Shown: piece after piece, positions 43,969-55,399 of the stretch
Layout of the letters: the number at the start of each line of letters is the position of its first letter
Position numbering within the stretch: position 1 is the stretch's first letter
Source: Herbiconiux solani NBRC 106740
Lineage (GTDB): Bacteria; Actinomycetota; Actinomycetes; Actinomycetales; Microbacteriaceae
Assembly: GCF_001571005.1 (NCBI RefSeq)
Contig: NZ_BCST01000008.1
Span: 62,001-126,000, forward strand
Reading direction: 5' to 3'
DNA: 64,000 nucleotides
The notes under the pieces: generated by a model
What the model was told of the DNA's origin: nothing
Database searches by the model: none
Seen by the model: only the letters and a program-made list of their open reading frames with translations
Program-made: the position numbers and the translations under genes

Positions 43969-45137
43969 GCGCGGTGATCGTGGGCTACGCCCGCACCCCG
44001 TTCATGCGGTTCGGCGGTCGGTTCGCGTCGATCCCGGCCACCGAGCTGGGCGCGGCCGCGATCCGGGCGGCGCTCTCGCGCTCCGGCGTCCCGGCCGAGG
44101 AGGTCGACTTCGTGTACGGCGGGCAGGTGCTGCAGGCCGGAGCCGGCCAGAACCCGGCGCGGCAGTCCGCCGTCGGCGCCGGCATCCCTCTGACGGTGCC
44201 GGCCCTCACCCTGAACGCGGTGTGCCTGTCGGGAATGGAGGCCGTCGTCGCGGGGGCGCGGCTCATCGACGCCGGAGACGCCGAGATCGTGGTCGCCGTC
44301 GGCCAGGAGTCGATGTCGCTCGCGCCGCACGCGTGGCCGGGGTCGCGCGCCGGCGCGCGCTACGGCGCGATCGAGCTGCTGGACACAATGGAGCACGACG
44401 GCCTGACGGATGCGTTCGAGCGGCGGTCGATGGGAGCGTCGACCGAGGAGCGCAACGACGCCCTCGCCCTGACCAGGGTCGACCAGGATGCGTGGGCCGC
44501 CTCCTCGCACGCCCGCCTGGCCGCCTCGGTCGACGTCCAGTCGGGCGAGATCGAGCCGTTCACGATCGACGGCCGCCGCGGCTCGACGACGGTCGCGGCC
44601 GACGACGGGCTCCGGGCCGACACCACGGTGGAGTCGCTCGGCTCACTGCGGGCGGCCTTCGGCGGCTCGGGCACGATCACCGCGGGCAACTCCTCGCAGA
44701 TCACCGACGGCGCCGCCGCTCTCGTGCTGATGAGCGAGGAAGCGGCGGCCGCTCGCGGGATCACCGGGCTGGCGCGCATCCTCTCCCACGCCTTCGTGGC
44801 AGGGCCGGACGTCTCGCTGCACGCCCAGCCGGCAAGGGCGATCCGCGCCGCGCTCGCGAAGACGGCGCACGACGAGTCCGCGCTCCACGCGGTCGAGATC
44901 AACGAGGCGTTCGCGGCGGTCGCCGTGCACTCCACCCGCGAGCTCGGGATCGACGAGTCGATCGTCAACACCCACGGCGGCGCGATCGCGCTCGGCCACC
45001 CGATCGGGGCGTCCGGGGCGCGGATCGTCGGGCATCTCGCCCGGAGGCTCGCCGACGGCGGGGCCGGCGCACTCGGCGCTGCCGGGATCTGCGGAGGCGG
45101 CGGGCAGGGCGCGGCTGTGGTCCTCCAGGCCATGTGA
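43965..45137 (+). CDS. Acetyl-CoA acetyltransferase (thiolase)
   Basis: A 390-residue thiolase with acyl-accepting Cys87 in [22 protein letters not shown], the [17 protein letters not shown] motif and the C-terminal CGGGGQG containing the second catalytic Cys. In this operon it would split acetoacetyl-CoA into two acetyl-CoA. The GTG start overlaps the CoA-transferase stop; the longer open frame upstream is a shadow of that gene. Confidence 0.92.
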   Translation: MSAVIVGYARTPFMRFGGRFASIPATELGAAAIRAALSRSGVPAEEVDFVYGGQVLQAGAGQNPARQSAVGAGIPLTVPALTLNAVCLSGMEAVVAGARLIDAGDAEIVVAVGQESMSLAPHAWPGSRAGARYGAIELLDTMEHDGLTDAFERRSMGASTEERNDALALTRVDQDAWAASSHARLAASVDVQSGEIEPFTIDGRRGSTTVAADDGLRADTTVESLGSLRAAFGGSGTITAGNSSQITDGAAALVLMSEEAAAARGITGLARILSHAFVAGPDVSLHAQPARAIRAALAKTAHDESALHAVEINEAFAAVAVHSTRELGIDESIVNTHGGAIALGHPIGASGARIVGHLARRLADGGAGALGAAGICGGGGQGAAVVLQAM

Positions 45138-45240
45138 GAGGGAGGGCCAGATCGGCCGCCGAGGGAAATAGCTGTAGTTACAGGCGTATGCTCGGAGGTG
45201 ATCGCCCGCCATCCAGACGGGCCCGCTCGAAAGGCCCACC

Positions 45241-46023
45241 GTGAACCGCTTCACCGACCGCGTCGTCCTCATCACCGGCGGGGGGTCCGGCCTCGGCCGC
45301 GCCACCGCCGTCCGCCTCGCCTCCGAGGGCGCGAAGCTCTCCCTCGTCGACGTCTCCGAGGCCGGCCTCGCCGCGACCGTCGAGGCCGTCACCGCCGCCG
45401 CCCCCGAGGCCGAGGTGCTCACCCTCATCGCCGACGTGTCGAAGGAGGAGGACGTCGACCGCTACGTCGCCGACACCGTCGCCCGCTTCGGCCGCATCGA
45501 CGGCTTCTTCAACAACGCCGGCATCGAAGGCCGCCAGAACCTCACCGAGGACTTCTCGGCCGCCGAGTTCGACAAGGTCGTCGCCATCAACCTGCGCGGG
45601 GTCTTCCTGGGCCTCGAGAAGGTGCTCAAGGTCATGCACGAGCAGGGCTCGGGCATGGTCGTGAACACCGCCAGCGTCGGCGGCATCCGCGGCGTCGGCA
45701 ACCAGTCCGGCTACGCCGCCGCCAAGCACGGCGTCGTGGGGCTCACCCGCAACTCGGCCGTGGAGTACGGCCAGTTCGGCATCCGTATCAACGCGATCGC
45801 CCCCGGCGCCATCTGGACCCCGATGGTCGAGAACTCGATGAAGCAGCTCGACCCCGAGAACCCCCGCGCCGCCGCGGAGCAGTTCATCCAGGCCAACCCC
45901 ACCAAGCGCTACGGCGAGGCGCCCGAGATCGCCGCGGTCGTGGCGTTCCTGCTCAGCGACGACGCGAGCTACATCAACGCGGCCGTCGTGCCGATCGACG
46001 GCGGGCAGTCCTACAAGTACTGA
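45241..46023 (+). CDS. Short-chain dehydrogenase (glucose/3-hydroxyacyl-type SDR)
   Basis: A 260-residue classical SDR: TGGGSGLGRATAVRL, acidic SLVDVSE after strand two (NAD preference), FNNAGIEG, Ser in NTASVGG, YAAAKHGVVGL and a C-terminal AAVVPIDGGQSYKY. GTG start, about 100 bases after the thiolase. A 3-hydroxybutyrate or related substrate is conceivable from the neighbourhood, but not determined. It may have its own promoter, because the gap ahead of it holds GGAGGTGATC and an AT-richer patch. Confidence 0.87.
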   Translation: MNRFTDRVVLITGGGSGLGRATAVRLASEGAKLSLVDVSEAGLAATVEAVTAAAPEAEVLTLIADVSKEEDVDRYVADTVARFGRIDGFFNNAGIEGRQNLTEDFSAAEFDKVVAINLRGVFLGLEKVLKVMHEQGSGMVVNTASVGGIRGVGNQSGYAAAKHGVVGLTRNSAVEYGQFGIRINAIAPGAIWTPMVENSMKQLDPENPRAAAEQFIQANPTKRYGEAPEIAAVVAFLLSDDASYINAAVVPIDGGQSYKY

Positions 46024-46033
46024 CCCGCGGCGA

Positions 46034-47755
46034 TCAGCCGATCCCGAACACGGTGCCGTTCGAGAAGCCGACGAGGTAACCGCCCGCGAAGTCCCAGTGC
46101 TCGTCGTAGGCGATCGGGATGCTCCAGAGGGGCGCCCCGGTCGCCGCGTCGACAGCGGTGCCGGCGCCCTTCGGCGCCGAGTCGACGGGGACGGGCTTCT
46201 GGCCCTTGTAGCTCCAGAGCCCGCCGGTGCCCATGCCGCCGGTGAGCTGGTAGGAGAGCTGGAGACCGCGCGCGCCCTTCCACGGACTGACGCGCTGGCT
46301 GACGTCGACCGACGAGCCCGTGGCCTGATCGAACCCGCACCGTCCGGTGTCGTCGTCGTAGGAGACGACCAGCCCGTCGGAGGTCACAAAGAACGACGAG
46401 GTCGACACGAAGGTACCCGACGTCGTGCTCGTGGTCGCGCACGCGGAACCGTCGGCCTTCCACCTGGTCGCTCCCGTACGGCCGTCGATGAGCTCGAGTT
46501 GTGTCCCGGGTCCGACGAGGAGCACGTCGGAGACGAGTGGGAAGCCCGAATTCGGGTCGGCGCCGGTGCGGTTCACGGGTGCGATGCGGTAGCCGGAGTC
46601 CAGCGTACGATTCCAGATCTCATTGCCGGCGTCGTCGATCCCCGCGACGGACCGGAAGATGTCGCCGTCGAGCATGTCGGAGCCACGCACCGTGAAACCG
46701 TCGTAGTAGAAATAGCGACGGTCGGTGGTGTCCGCGACCATCACCGCCCCGGTGTCCACGTCGAAGACGTCGAGAACACTGCGGCGACTGTCGACTGTTC
46801 GAGTCACCTGGAGGATCGAGCTGTCATTCTCGATCGCCGCGGCCGTCACGCGCTCACCCTGAAGCGGCACGGTCCAGAGGGGGCTGCCGAGATCGCGCGG
46901 GTCAGACCGCATGACGACCCAGTTCGTCGTCGGCTGGCCCGCCGGGTCGAGCTGCCGCGCGACGAACGAGACGTCGCCGGAGACGCCGGGCACCGGGTCG
47001 AGCCTGTCGATCTCCAGGCCCGCGGGCGTCGAGATGTCGCCGAGCGTGGCTCCTGTCGCGAGATCGAGCACCTCGCTGGGACCCGCCGTCGAGCCGCTGT
47101 ACGTATACAGATCCCTCACCATCACCCGTCCCGAGGTACCGAGCAGGGTCGCGGTGGTCTGCGCGTTGTAATCGAACGCCCAGGTCCAGTCCCGGCTCCA
47201 CACCGTGGCACCGGTGCTCGTGTCGATCAAGGTCAAGGAGTAGCGGCTCTCGTCGAGGTTGCAGTCATAGGCGGAGTCCTCCGGCGGGCGGGTAGGCCCG
47301 GTCTGCACGAGCGCGTAGCCGTCGGACACGTCGACCACGCTCGGGTACTCGCACATGTCACCGATGCCCGGGAGCGTCAGCGACCACTTCGGGGTGGTCG
47401 CGGGCTGCGTGAGCACGTCGTGGGGGGTGATCGGGTCGCCGGTGACGACGAGCGGATGCGGCGTCGCCGTCGGTGCAGGCGCGGTCGGCTTCGGCGTCTC
47501 GACCGGCGGCGGGGCGGCGGTCACCGTCTCCGTGACGGCGGGAGCAGGCGCCGGGGCACCGAACAGGTCGGTCCCCGTCAGCGCCACGGCGACACCGGCC
47601 GAACCGATGCCGGCGGCGAGCGCGGCGATCACCGAGATGACCGCGATGCGGAGATGCCGCTTGTGGTCGCGCCGGGGCGCGTCGGCGACGGTGGACACGA
47701 GCATGCTGCGGATGGCAGCGCTTCGCGACTCGTCGAATCGGGGCTGGTCGTTCAT
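46034..47755 (-). CDS. Membrane-anchored beta-propeller protein, possible sigma partner
   Basis: A 573-residue protein: about 37 cytoplasmic residues, one membrane helix (about residues 38-62, AVISVIAALAAGIGSAGVAVAL), a Pro/Ala/Thr-rich linker, then an extracytoplasmic domain with PQQ-like propeller repeats (DTSTGATVWSRDW, DGRTGATRWKADG, DAATGAPLWSIPI). Four Cys residues could form two disulfides. Its ATG overlaps the stop of the sigma-like gene (ATGA), so the pair forms a unit. The short cytoplasmic tail may sequester that protein, but no zinc anti-sigma motif is seen. Confidence 0.75.
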   Translation of the reverse strand: MNDQPRFDESRSAAIRSMLVSTVADAPRRDHKRHLRIAVISVIAALAAGIGSAGVAVALTGTDLFGAPAPAPAVTETVTAAPPPVETPKPTAPAPTATPHPLVVTGDPITPHDVLTQPATTPKWSLTLPGIGDMCEYPSVVDVSDGYALVQTGPTRPPEDSAYDCNLDESRYSLTLIDTSTGATVWSRDWTWAFDYNAQTTATLLGTSGRVMVRDLYTYSGSTAGPSEVLDLATGATLGDISTPAGLEIDRLDPVPGVSGDVSFVARQLDPAGQPTTNWVVMRSDPRDLGSPLWTVPLQGERVTAAAIENDSSILQVTRTVDSRRSVLDVFDVDTGAVMVADTTDRRYFYYDGFTVRGSDMLDGDIFRSVAGIDDAGNEIWNRTLDSGYRIAPVNRTGADPNSGFPLVSDVLLVGPGTQLELIDGRTGATRWKADGSACATTSTTSGTFVSTSSFFVTSDGLVVSYDDDTGRCGFDQATGSSVDVSQRVSPWKGARGLQLSYQLTGGMGTGGLWSYKGQKPVPVDSAPKGAGTAVDAATGAPLWSIPIAYDEHWDFAGGYLVGFSNGTVFGIG

Positions 47756-48219
47756 CGGGCACCTCCGGCGTCGAGATCGGGTTCGTCGGCGATGCCGGGG
47801 CCGGGGGCCGGCGGTGCGACGGCGTCGAGGTCCCGCTTCGGGTCGGGTTCGACGTACTGGCCCTCGAGTGCGGGGCCGGGGGTGACGGTCCGGGTAGGAG
47901 CGACAGGCTCGGGCAGTCGTTCGAGCAGTGGGGCGTACTTCTTCGCGAGCTTTCCGCGACTGCGGACGACGTCGCGCACGGAGCCCGAGAGCCACGAACG
48001 GAGCGACCCGTCCACGACCTTGACCGCCGAGCGGCGGCGCCAGGCCTCGAGGAAGACCATCGCGGTCACGTCCTCGGCCTGGCGCGCATCCGTCACCGCT
48101 GTCAGTACCTGCGCGAACACGTCGTCGCGGTGCCGGTCCCAGACGCGCGCGAACGCGTCGGAGTCCCCCGATCGAGCCGACGGCCAGTCGGTCTCGTCAC
48201 TGTGTGGATCAGTCCCCAT
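47752..48219 (-). CDS. Minimal sigma-factor-like protein (region 2 only)
   Basis: A 155-residue protein. Residues about 18-95 read like sigma region 2 (DSDAFARVWDRHRDDVFAQV, QAEDVTAMVFLEAWRRRSAV), the core-polymerase and -10 binding part of an ECF factor. No region 4 helix-turn-helix follows; instead there is a Pro/Asp/Ala-rich tail. It is coupled to the membrane beta-propeller gene. It may still act on its own, need a partner for -35 recognition, or be a regulator of polymerase. Confidence 0.7.
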   Translation of the reverse strand: MGTDPHSDETDWPSARSGDSDAFARVWDRHRDDVFAQVLTAVTDARQAEDVTAMVFLEAWRRRSAVKVVDGSLRSWLSGSVRDVVRSRGKLAKKYAPLLERLPEPVAPTRTVTPGPALEGQYVEPDPKRDLDAVAPPAPGPGIADEPDLDAGGAR

Positions 48220-48320
48220 ACCCCTTAGTGTCCGATGCCCGCGATCGGTTCCACGACATCTGTCGCCCCGGCGCGGCCCGAAACCTTGCGGGCGCGGGGC
48301 GGCGGGCGGAGACTCGGGTC

Positions 48321-48533
48321 ATGGACCCGATCGTTCTGCTCGCCGCCGCCGCGCTGCCCCTGGGCATCGTGATCGCGACGACGGTGCACGCGCTCGTGAA
48401 GCGCGCCCGGGCCACACCCCCGCACGACGACCGCCTCCGCGTGGGCTCCGAGCCCGAGATCTCGGCCGGCGACGCCTACCGCCGCGCCCGCGGCAAGTCG
48501 GCCTGGATGACGCCCGGCGGCGGCGGACTCTGA
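48321..48533 (+). CDS. Small single-helix membrane protein
   Basis: A 70-residue hypothetical: MDPIVLLAAAALPLGIVIAT is one membrane helix, then a basic, polar cytoplasmic part (HALVKRARATPPHDDRLRVG). No family recognised. It ends seven bases before the DHFR-like gene and may be co-expressed with it. A weak GGCGGG upstream is the only candidate ribosome-binding site. Confidence 0.6.
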   Translation: MDPIVLLAAAALPLGIVIATTVHALVKRARATPPHDDRLRVGSEPEISAGDAYRRARGKSAWMTPGGGGL

Positions 48534-48540
48534 GCGACCC

Positions 48541-49140
48541 ATGCGCGAGCTGACCTACTTCGTGGCGACGACCCTCGACGGCTTCATCGCCGGGCCCGAG
48601 GGCGGTGACCCGAGCGACACCAGCCCTGGCGGCTTCTTCCTCACCCAGGGCGACCACTCCGAGCCGCTGTTCAGTGCCTACCCCGAGACCCTTCCGGGCG
48701 TCGTGCGCGAGCACCTCGGACTCGACGCCGAGAATCGGGTGTTCGACACGGTGCTGATGGGCCGAAGCACCTGGGAGATCGGCAACGCGGTCGGCCTCAC
48801 CGACCCGTACCCGCGCCTGGCCACCTACGTCTTCTCGCGGTCGCTGGCGAGCCTTGACCCGAGCCCGGATGCACGGCTCGTCTTCACCGCCGACGACCCG
48901 GTCGCCACCGTCCGCGCCCTCAAGGCAGAACCCGGTCTCGGTATCTGGCTGTGCGGCGGCGGCACCCTCGCCGAGTCCCTCTGGCCCGAGATCGACCGCC
49001 TGGTCGTCAAGGTGAACCCGGTCGTGATCGGCGACGGCATCCGGCTCGTCGAGGGCCCGTTCGGTGTGCGCGGACTCACCCTCACCGACCACCAGGCCTA
49101 CGACAGCGGGGTCGTCGTCCTCACCTATAGCACGTCCTGA
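48541..49140 (+). CDS. RibD C-terminal/DHFR-like reductase family protein
   Basis: A 199-residue protein of the dihydrofolate-reductase-like group: MRELTYFVATTLDGFIAGPE, TVLMGRSTWEIG, IWLCGGGTLAESLWPEID and KVNPVVIGDGIRLVEG. The NADPH-type GGG loop is present. Members reduce a variety of substrates and most have unknown function; it is unlikely to be the essential DHFR or the riboflavin enzyme. Single gene, with a HspR-type site downstream that belongs to the next gene. Confidence 0.85.
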   Translation: MRELTYFVATTLDGFIAGPEGGDPSDTSPGGFFLTQGDHSEPLFSAYPETLPGVVREHLGLDAENRVFDTVLMGRSTWEIGNAVGLTDPYPRLATYVFSRSLASLDPSPDARLVFTADDPVATVRALKAEPGLGIWLCGGGTLAESLWPEIDRLVVKVNPVVIGDGIRLVEGPFGVRGLTLTDHQAYDSGVVVLTYSTS

Positions 49141-49174
49141 CCATCGGGAATAAGTACGGCCCTCTGGCGTTGAA

Positions 49175-49195
49175 CTTGAGCGTAAGGCACTCAAG
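49175..49195. promoter_or_regulatory. HAIR element (HspR operator) upstream of the Clp gene
   Basis: CTTGAGC, seven bases, ACTCAAG: the consensus CTTGAGT-N7-ACTCAAG of HspR-binding sites in actinobacteria, with one mismatch. It is extended by AA/TT on each side and lies 21 bases before the GTG. It predicts repression by HspR and induction by heat shock. Confidence 0.85.
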
Positions 49196-49216
49196 TTTTT
49201 CAAACCAGGAGGTTTC

Positions 49217-51901
<2,685 letters not shown>

Positions 51902-51920
51902 TCCACTCGTAGAACGGCAG

Positions 51921-51953
51921 AAGGGCCGGACACCCCTGAGGTGTCCGGCCCTT
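51921..51953 (+). terminator. Rho-independent terminator after the Clp gene
   Basis: Fourteen-base stem (AAGGGCCGGACACC pairing with GGTGTCCGGCCCTT) with a five-base loop, ending in a T run (CCCTTTTCG), 20 bases after the stop codon. Confidence 0.9.
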
Positions 51954-52010
51954 TTCGCTGCCCGCCGCCGGCCGACTGAGACTGCTCGGGCGGGTCGGGG
52001 GGGCAGGGGG

Positions 52011-52235
52011 TCAGGAGCTTGCGCTGCGGCGCGGGCGGCCGAAGGCGAACCAGCCGATCGAGCCGATCAGCGGGATGATGATGACCACCAGGATCCAGAT
52101 CACCCGCTCGGTCGCGGTGAGTCGATCGGCGCGCACGATGCTCACGAGAGCCGCGATCCAGAGCACCACGGAGGCCAGGATGAGCAGGAGCACGATCACG
52201 TGCCCGAAGTTGAATTCGCCGAACATGGTTCCCAC
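52011..52235 (-). CDS. PLDc_N-type small membrane protein
   Basis: A 74-residue protein with two hydrophobic helices: VIVLLLILASVVLWIAALVS (about 12-32) and VIWILVVIIIPLIGSIGWFA (about 45-65), ending in the FGRPRR tail. This is the phospholipase D N-terminal-like domain found alone in many actinobacteria; function unknown. Start could be MGTMFG or the Met three codons later. Convergent with the Clp terminator region. Confidence 0.8.
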   Translation of the reverse strand: MGTMFGEFNFGHVIVLLLILASVVLWIAALVSIVRADRLTATERVIWILVVIIIPLIGSIGWFAFGRPRRSASS

Positions 52236-52318
52236 CGTCTCATGCCGGAGGGCGATCCGCCAGCGGAAACCGGCTGCCTCTCGTGACCGTCCCGGGAGAC
52301 AGCGGTAGATTGGGCGGC

Positions 52319-53020
52319 ATGACGACGCGCGAACGGGAACTGGTCGAGACCTTCGTGGAGCTCGCCGACACCCTCGTCGTCGGCTACGACGTGATCGACC
52401 TGCTGCAGCGGCTCGTGGAGCGGAGCGTGTACTTCGTTCAGGCGACCGACGGCGGCATCCTGTTGCCCGACGCGCAGGGCGCGCTCGAGGTGGTGGCCTC
52501 GACCAGCGAGCGCAGCCGCCTGATCGGTCTCCTCCAGCTCGACGCCGGCGAGGGCCCGTGCATGGACGCGTACCTCACCGGGGCGGTCGTCAGCGTCGCC
52601 GACATCAGCGAGACGGCCGCCCGGTGGCCTCGTTTCGCGGCCGAATCGGCCTCGCTCGAGTACCGCTCGATGCACGCGATCCCGATGCGGCTCCGCGACG
52701 AGACGATCGGGTCGCTCAACCTTTTCAGCGACCACCCCGGCACCCTCCCCGCGGAGGATGCGGCGGCCCTCCGCGCCCTCGCCGACGTCGCGACCATCGG
52801 CATCCTGCACGAGCGCGCGTTCCGCGAGGCCGACACGGCCCGCGAGCAGTTGCAGCACGCTCTCGACAGCCGGGTGATCATCGAGCAGGCCAAGGGCGTG
52901 ATCGCCCACACCGAGGGCGTGAGCGTCGACGACGCCTTCGAGATCCTGCGCGATCGGGCCCGGCGGAGCGGCCGGAAGCTCTCGCTCGTGGCGCGCGAAG
53001 CGGTCGAGTTCCGCCGCTAG
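52319..53020 (+). CDS. GAF-ANTAR transcription antitermination regulator
   Basis: A 233-residue protein with an N-terminal GAF sensor domain (about 15-160; text DAGEGPCMDAYLTGAVVSVA) and a C-terminal ANTAR RNA-binding domain (about 175-233; VIIEQAKGVIAHTEGVSVDD, RRSGRKLSLVAREAV). ANTAR proteins bind paired RNA hairpins and prevent termination. The ATG was chosen over an upstream GTG because it gives the family start. Ligand and target RNA are not visible; no cognate hairpin pair was found upstream of neighbours. Confidence 0.88.
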   Translation: MTTRERELVETFVELADTLVVGYDVIDLLQRLVERSVYFVQATDGGILLPDAQGALEVVASTSERSRLIGLLQLDAGEGPCMDAYLTGAVVSVADISETAARWPRFAAESASLEYRSMHAIPMRLRDETIGSLNLFSDHPGTLPAEDAAALRALADVATIGILHERAFREADTAREQLQHALDSRVIIEQAKGVIAHTEGVSVDDAFEILRDRARRSGRKLSLVAREAVEFRR

Positions 53021-53062
53021 GGCGCCCACCCCGTTCCCGATCCGCCGTCCTAGGCTGAGGAC

Positions 53063-54004
53063 ATGGCGAAGATGTGGGTTGCGAAGGATTTCGGCGGGCT
53101 CGACGTGTTCGAGGAGGTGCACGTCGACGTGCCGGCGCCCGGCCCCGGCGAGGTGACCATCGGCATCCGTGCCGCCGGCATGAACCCGGCCGACTACAAG
53201 CACGTCGCGAACGGCTCGGACCGCTCGCTCCTGCCGGTGCCGATCGGCTACGAGTGCGCGGGCGTCGTGACGGCCGTGGGCCCGGACACCCGGATCGGAT
53301 CGGGCCCGGTGGAGGTGGGCGACGAGGTGCTCGCCTTCCGGATCTCGGGCGGGTACGCCACCGAGCGCACGGTCGCGGCGAAGGACGTCTTCGCGAAGCC
53401 CGGGTCGCTGTCGTTCGAGCAGGCCGCGAGCCTTCTGCTGGTGTCGACCACGGCCGCCGAGATGCTCGACGTGACCGGGGTCAGGGCGGGCGACATCGTG
53501 CTGCTGCACGGGGCATCCGGATCGGTCGGGGTCGCCGTGCTGCAGCTCGCGGCCGCGATCGGCGCGCGGGTGATCGGCACCTGCGCCGAGCAGAACTCCG
53601 ACCTGGTCAGGCGTTTCGGCGGCGAGCCGGTCGTGTACGGGCCCGGTCTCGAGGAGCGCGTGCGGGCGCTGGCGCCCGAGGGCGTCGACGCGGCGCTCGA
53701 TGCGGTCGGTACGGATGAGGCGATCGACGTGTCGCTCGCCCTGGTCGCCGACCCCGCGCGGATCGTCACGATCGCCGCCATGGCCCGGGCCGCCGAACGG
53801 CACGAGGGCTTCCGAGTGATTGCGGGGGCGATGCCGGCGAGCGCCGCCTTCCGCGACGAGACCCGGCCACGGCTGATCGAGGCGGCGGGGCGCGGCGAAC
53901 TCGTGATCCCGATCGCGCAGACCTTCCCGCTGTCGAAGGCGCGCGAGGCGCTCGAGGTGCTGGCGGGTCAGCACCCGGGTGGGAAGCTCGTGCTGGTTCC
54001 CTGA
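53063..54004 (+). CDS. Quinone oxidoreductase-like MDR protein
   Basis: A 313-residue zinc-free medium-chain dehydrogenase: AAGMNPADYKHVANG, PIGYECAGVVTAVGP near residue 70, NADPH loop LLHGASGSVGVAVLQLAAA, and YGPGLEERVRALAPEGVDA. NADPH-dependent reduction of quinones or enones is the family activity. Single gene, 43 bases after the ANTAR gene; could be co-transcribed. Substrate unknown. Confidence 0.88.
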   Translation: MAKMWVAKDFGGLDVFEEVHVDVPAPGPGEVTIGIRAAGMNPADYKHVANGSDRSLLPVPIGYECAGVVTAVGPDTRIGSGPVEVGDEVLAFRISGGYATERTVAAKDVFAKPGSLSFEQAASLLLVSTTAAEMLDVTGVRAGDIVLLHGASGSVGVAVLQLAAAIGARVIGTCAEQNSDLVRRFGGEPVVYGPGLEERVRALAPEGVDAALDAVGTDEAIDVSLALVADPARIVTIAAMARAAERHEGFRVIAGAMPASAAFRDETRPRLIEAAGRGELVIPIAQTFPLSKAREALEVLAGQHPGGKLVLVP

Positions 54005-54015
54005 GCCTGAAGCCG

Positions 54016-54591
54016 CTAGACGGCGGCGCGACGGATGGCGTGGGCCGAGAAGGCCCCACCGACCGCGGCCGCGCCGGGCACGGTCCACCACAGCCAGTGC
54101 ACGGTGCCGGGGCTCTGCATCGTGACGAGCGCGGCGACGGCCGTGGCGGCGAGGGCCATCGCGAGACCGACGCCGGTGGCGCTCCGGCGCGTGTCGAGGG
54201 TGCGCAGCCCGGCGTACCAGGCGATCAGGCCGGCGGCCGCCGCGGTGAAGCCGAGCGCGGCGCCGACGAGGGTGCTGGTGAGGGCCGCGAACATCCAGAA
54301 GCTCAGGTCGGGCCAACTGAGCACGACGATGACGGTCTGAGTGGTGAGGATGCTCGCGAGCATCGTCGCCAACCCGCCTTCGAGCGCGAACCGGAGCGGG
54401 GAGGTGGCGGTGCCGGCGCCCGTGCCGGTGCTGGTGGCAGCGACGGCTGCGGCCGGACGGACCGCGGAGGCACCGGCCGAAAGGGCGGTGGAGGCGCCGG
54501 CCGAATGGGCGAGCGGGCCGGCCGCTGAGCGCTCGACGACCTCCGGTGTGCCCCGGTCGTCTGCGCCGTCAGCGCGTGCTGCGCCCTCCAT
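54016..54591 (-). CDS. Hypothetical four-helix membrane protein
   Basis: A 191-residue protein with an Ala/Gly/Thr-rich N-terminal third (about 1-65) and about four membrane helices (text LATMLASILTTQTVIVVLSW, LTSTLVGAALGFTAAAAGLI, GVGLAMALAATAVAALVTMQ and TVPGAAAVGGAFSAHAIRRA). No family recognised. The Met was chosen for the first in-frame ATG that leaves a reasonable length. Convergent with the MDR gene, 11 bases apart. Confidence 0.6.
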   Translation of the reverse strand: MEGAARADGADDRGTPEVVERSAAGPLAHSAGASTALSAGASAVRPAAAVAATSTGTGAGTATSPLRFALEGGLATMLASILTTQTVIVVLSWPDLSFWMFAALTSTLVGAALGFTAAAAGLIAWYAGLRTLDTRRSATGVGLAMALAATAVAALVTMQSPGTVHWLWWTVPGAAAVGGAFSAHAIRRAAV

Positions 54592-54682
54592 GGGTCGAGT
54601 ATGCCAGGGGCCGTTCGCCTGTCGTCGCGACGACTGTCGCAATCCACGTCACGCCGCCGGACGCGAGCCGACGGAACGGGGA

Positions 54683-55153
54683 TCAGGCGCGAGCGGGCGT
54701 CGGAACCCGGGAGGCCGGGCGGGCGAGCTCGCGGGCCGCGATGACGGCCGCGGCCACGCCCGCGAGCACGGCCGGAACGAGATCGAGCGGCCAGCTGGGC
54801 CAGAGGGCCGGCCGCACCGCGATCACGAGCAGCCCGATGGCCGACCCGAGCAGCGCGACCGCGAGTCCGATCAGGAGGGCCGCCGCCCACGGTGACCGCG
54901 GCATCCTGAACCGTCGCACCAGCACCCAGGTCACGACGCCCGCGACCGCGAAGACCACCCCGACGACCAAGCCGCCCACGCCCGCGTCGAGCACGACCAC
55001 CCGGCCCTCGTCGGTCATCCAGCCGTGGCGGACGAGCACCTCGCCGAGGGCGACCCCGAAGCCGGCGACCGCGGCGACGATGGTCGTGGCGACCACGAAG
55101 GCGGAGGTGATGCCGGCGGTCGCGCTTCCCGCATCCTGTCGATACGTCGTCAC
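54683..55153 (-). CDS. Hypothetical membrane protein
   Basis: A 156-residue protein with four to five hydrophobic stretches: about 15-37, 52-80, 88-110 and 120-143 (AGITSAFVVATTIVAAVAGF, LVVGVVFAVAGVVTWVLVRR, ALLIGLAVALLGSAIGLLVI). No domain recognised. It reads towards the preceding hypothetical membrane gene with a 91-base gap and may be its partner. The start has GAGGGGCGC upstream, a fair ribosome-binding site. Confidence 0.65.
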   Translation of the reverse strand: MTTYRQDAGSATAGITSAFVVATTIVAAVAGFGVALGEVLVRHGWMTDEGRVVVLDAGVGGLVVGVVFAVAGVVTWVLVRRFRMPRSPWAAALLIGLAVALLGSAIGLLVIAVRPALWPSWPLDLVPAVLAGVAAAVIAARELARPASRVPTPARA

Positions 55154-55294
55154 AGAGCGCCCCTCTCTTGTCGTCGTTCGGCGGGATTCCAGGCGTCTTC
55201 GAGCGCCTCATCCGGGCGTCGGCATCATGTTACCCGCGGCGGCGTAACACTGGCCCGATGCGTCCGGGCATCGGCTACAGTCGTCGCAACCCCC

Positions 55295-55365
55295 GGCGCC
55301 TTGGCGGAGTGGTTACGCAGCGGTCTGCAAAACCGTCTACACGGGTTCGAATCCCGTAGGTGCCT
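55295..55365 (+). tRNA. tRNA-Cys (anticodon GCA)
   Basis: Seventy-one bases fold into a cloverleaf: acceptor GGCGCCT pairs with AGGTGCC (one G-U), the D arm has GCGGAGTGGTTACGC, the anticodon loop CTGCAAA gives GCA, and the T arm is ACGGGTTCGAATCCCGT. No CCA is encoded; a discriminator T follows. It stands directly upstream of the TOBE/HTH gene. Confidence 0.93.
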
Positions 55366-55399
55366 CAATTTCCGCACTAGCGGCTCTAGACTCGATTCC

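Noticed and set aside
46097-48553. An 818-codon open frame on the plus strand across the beta-propeller and sigma-like genes
   Set aside because: Low-complexity shadow with no motif; the minus-strand genes carry domains and coupled starts.
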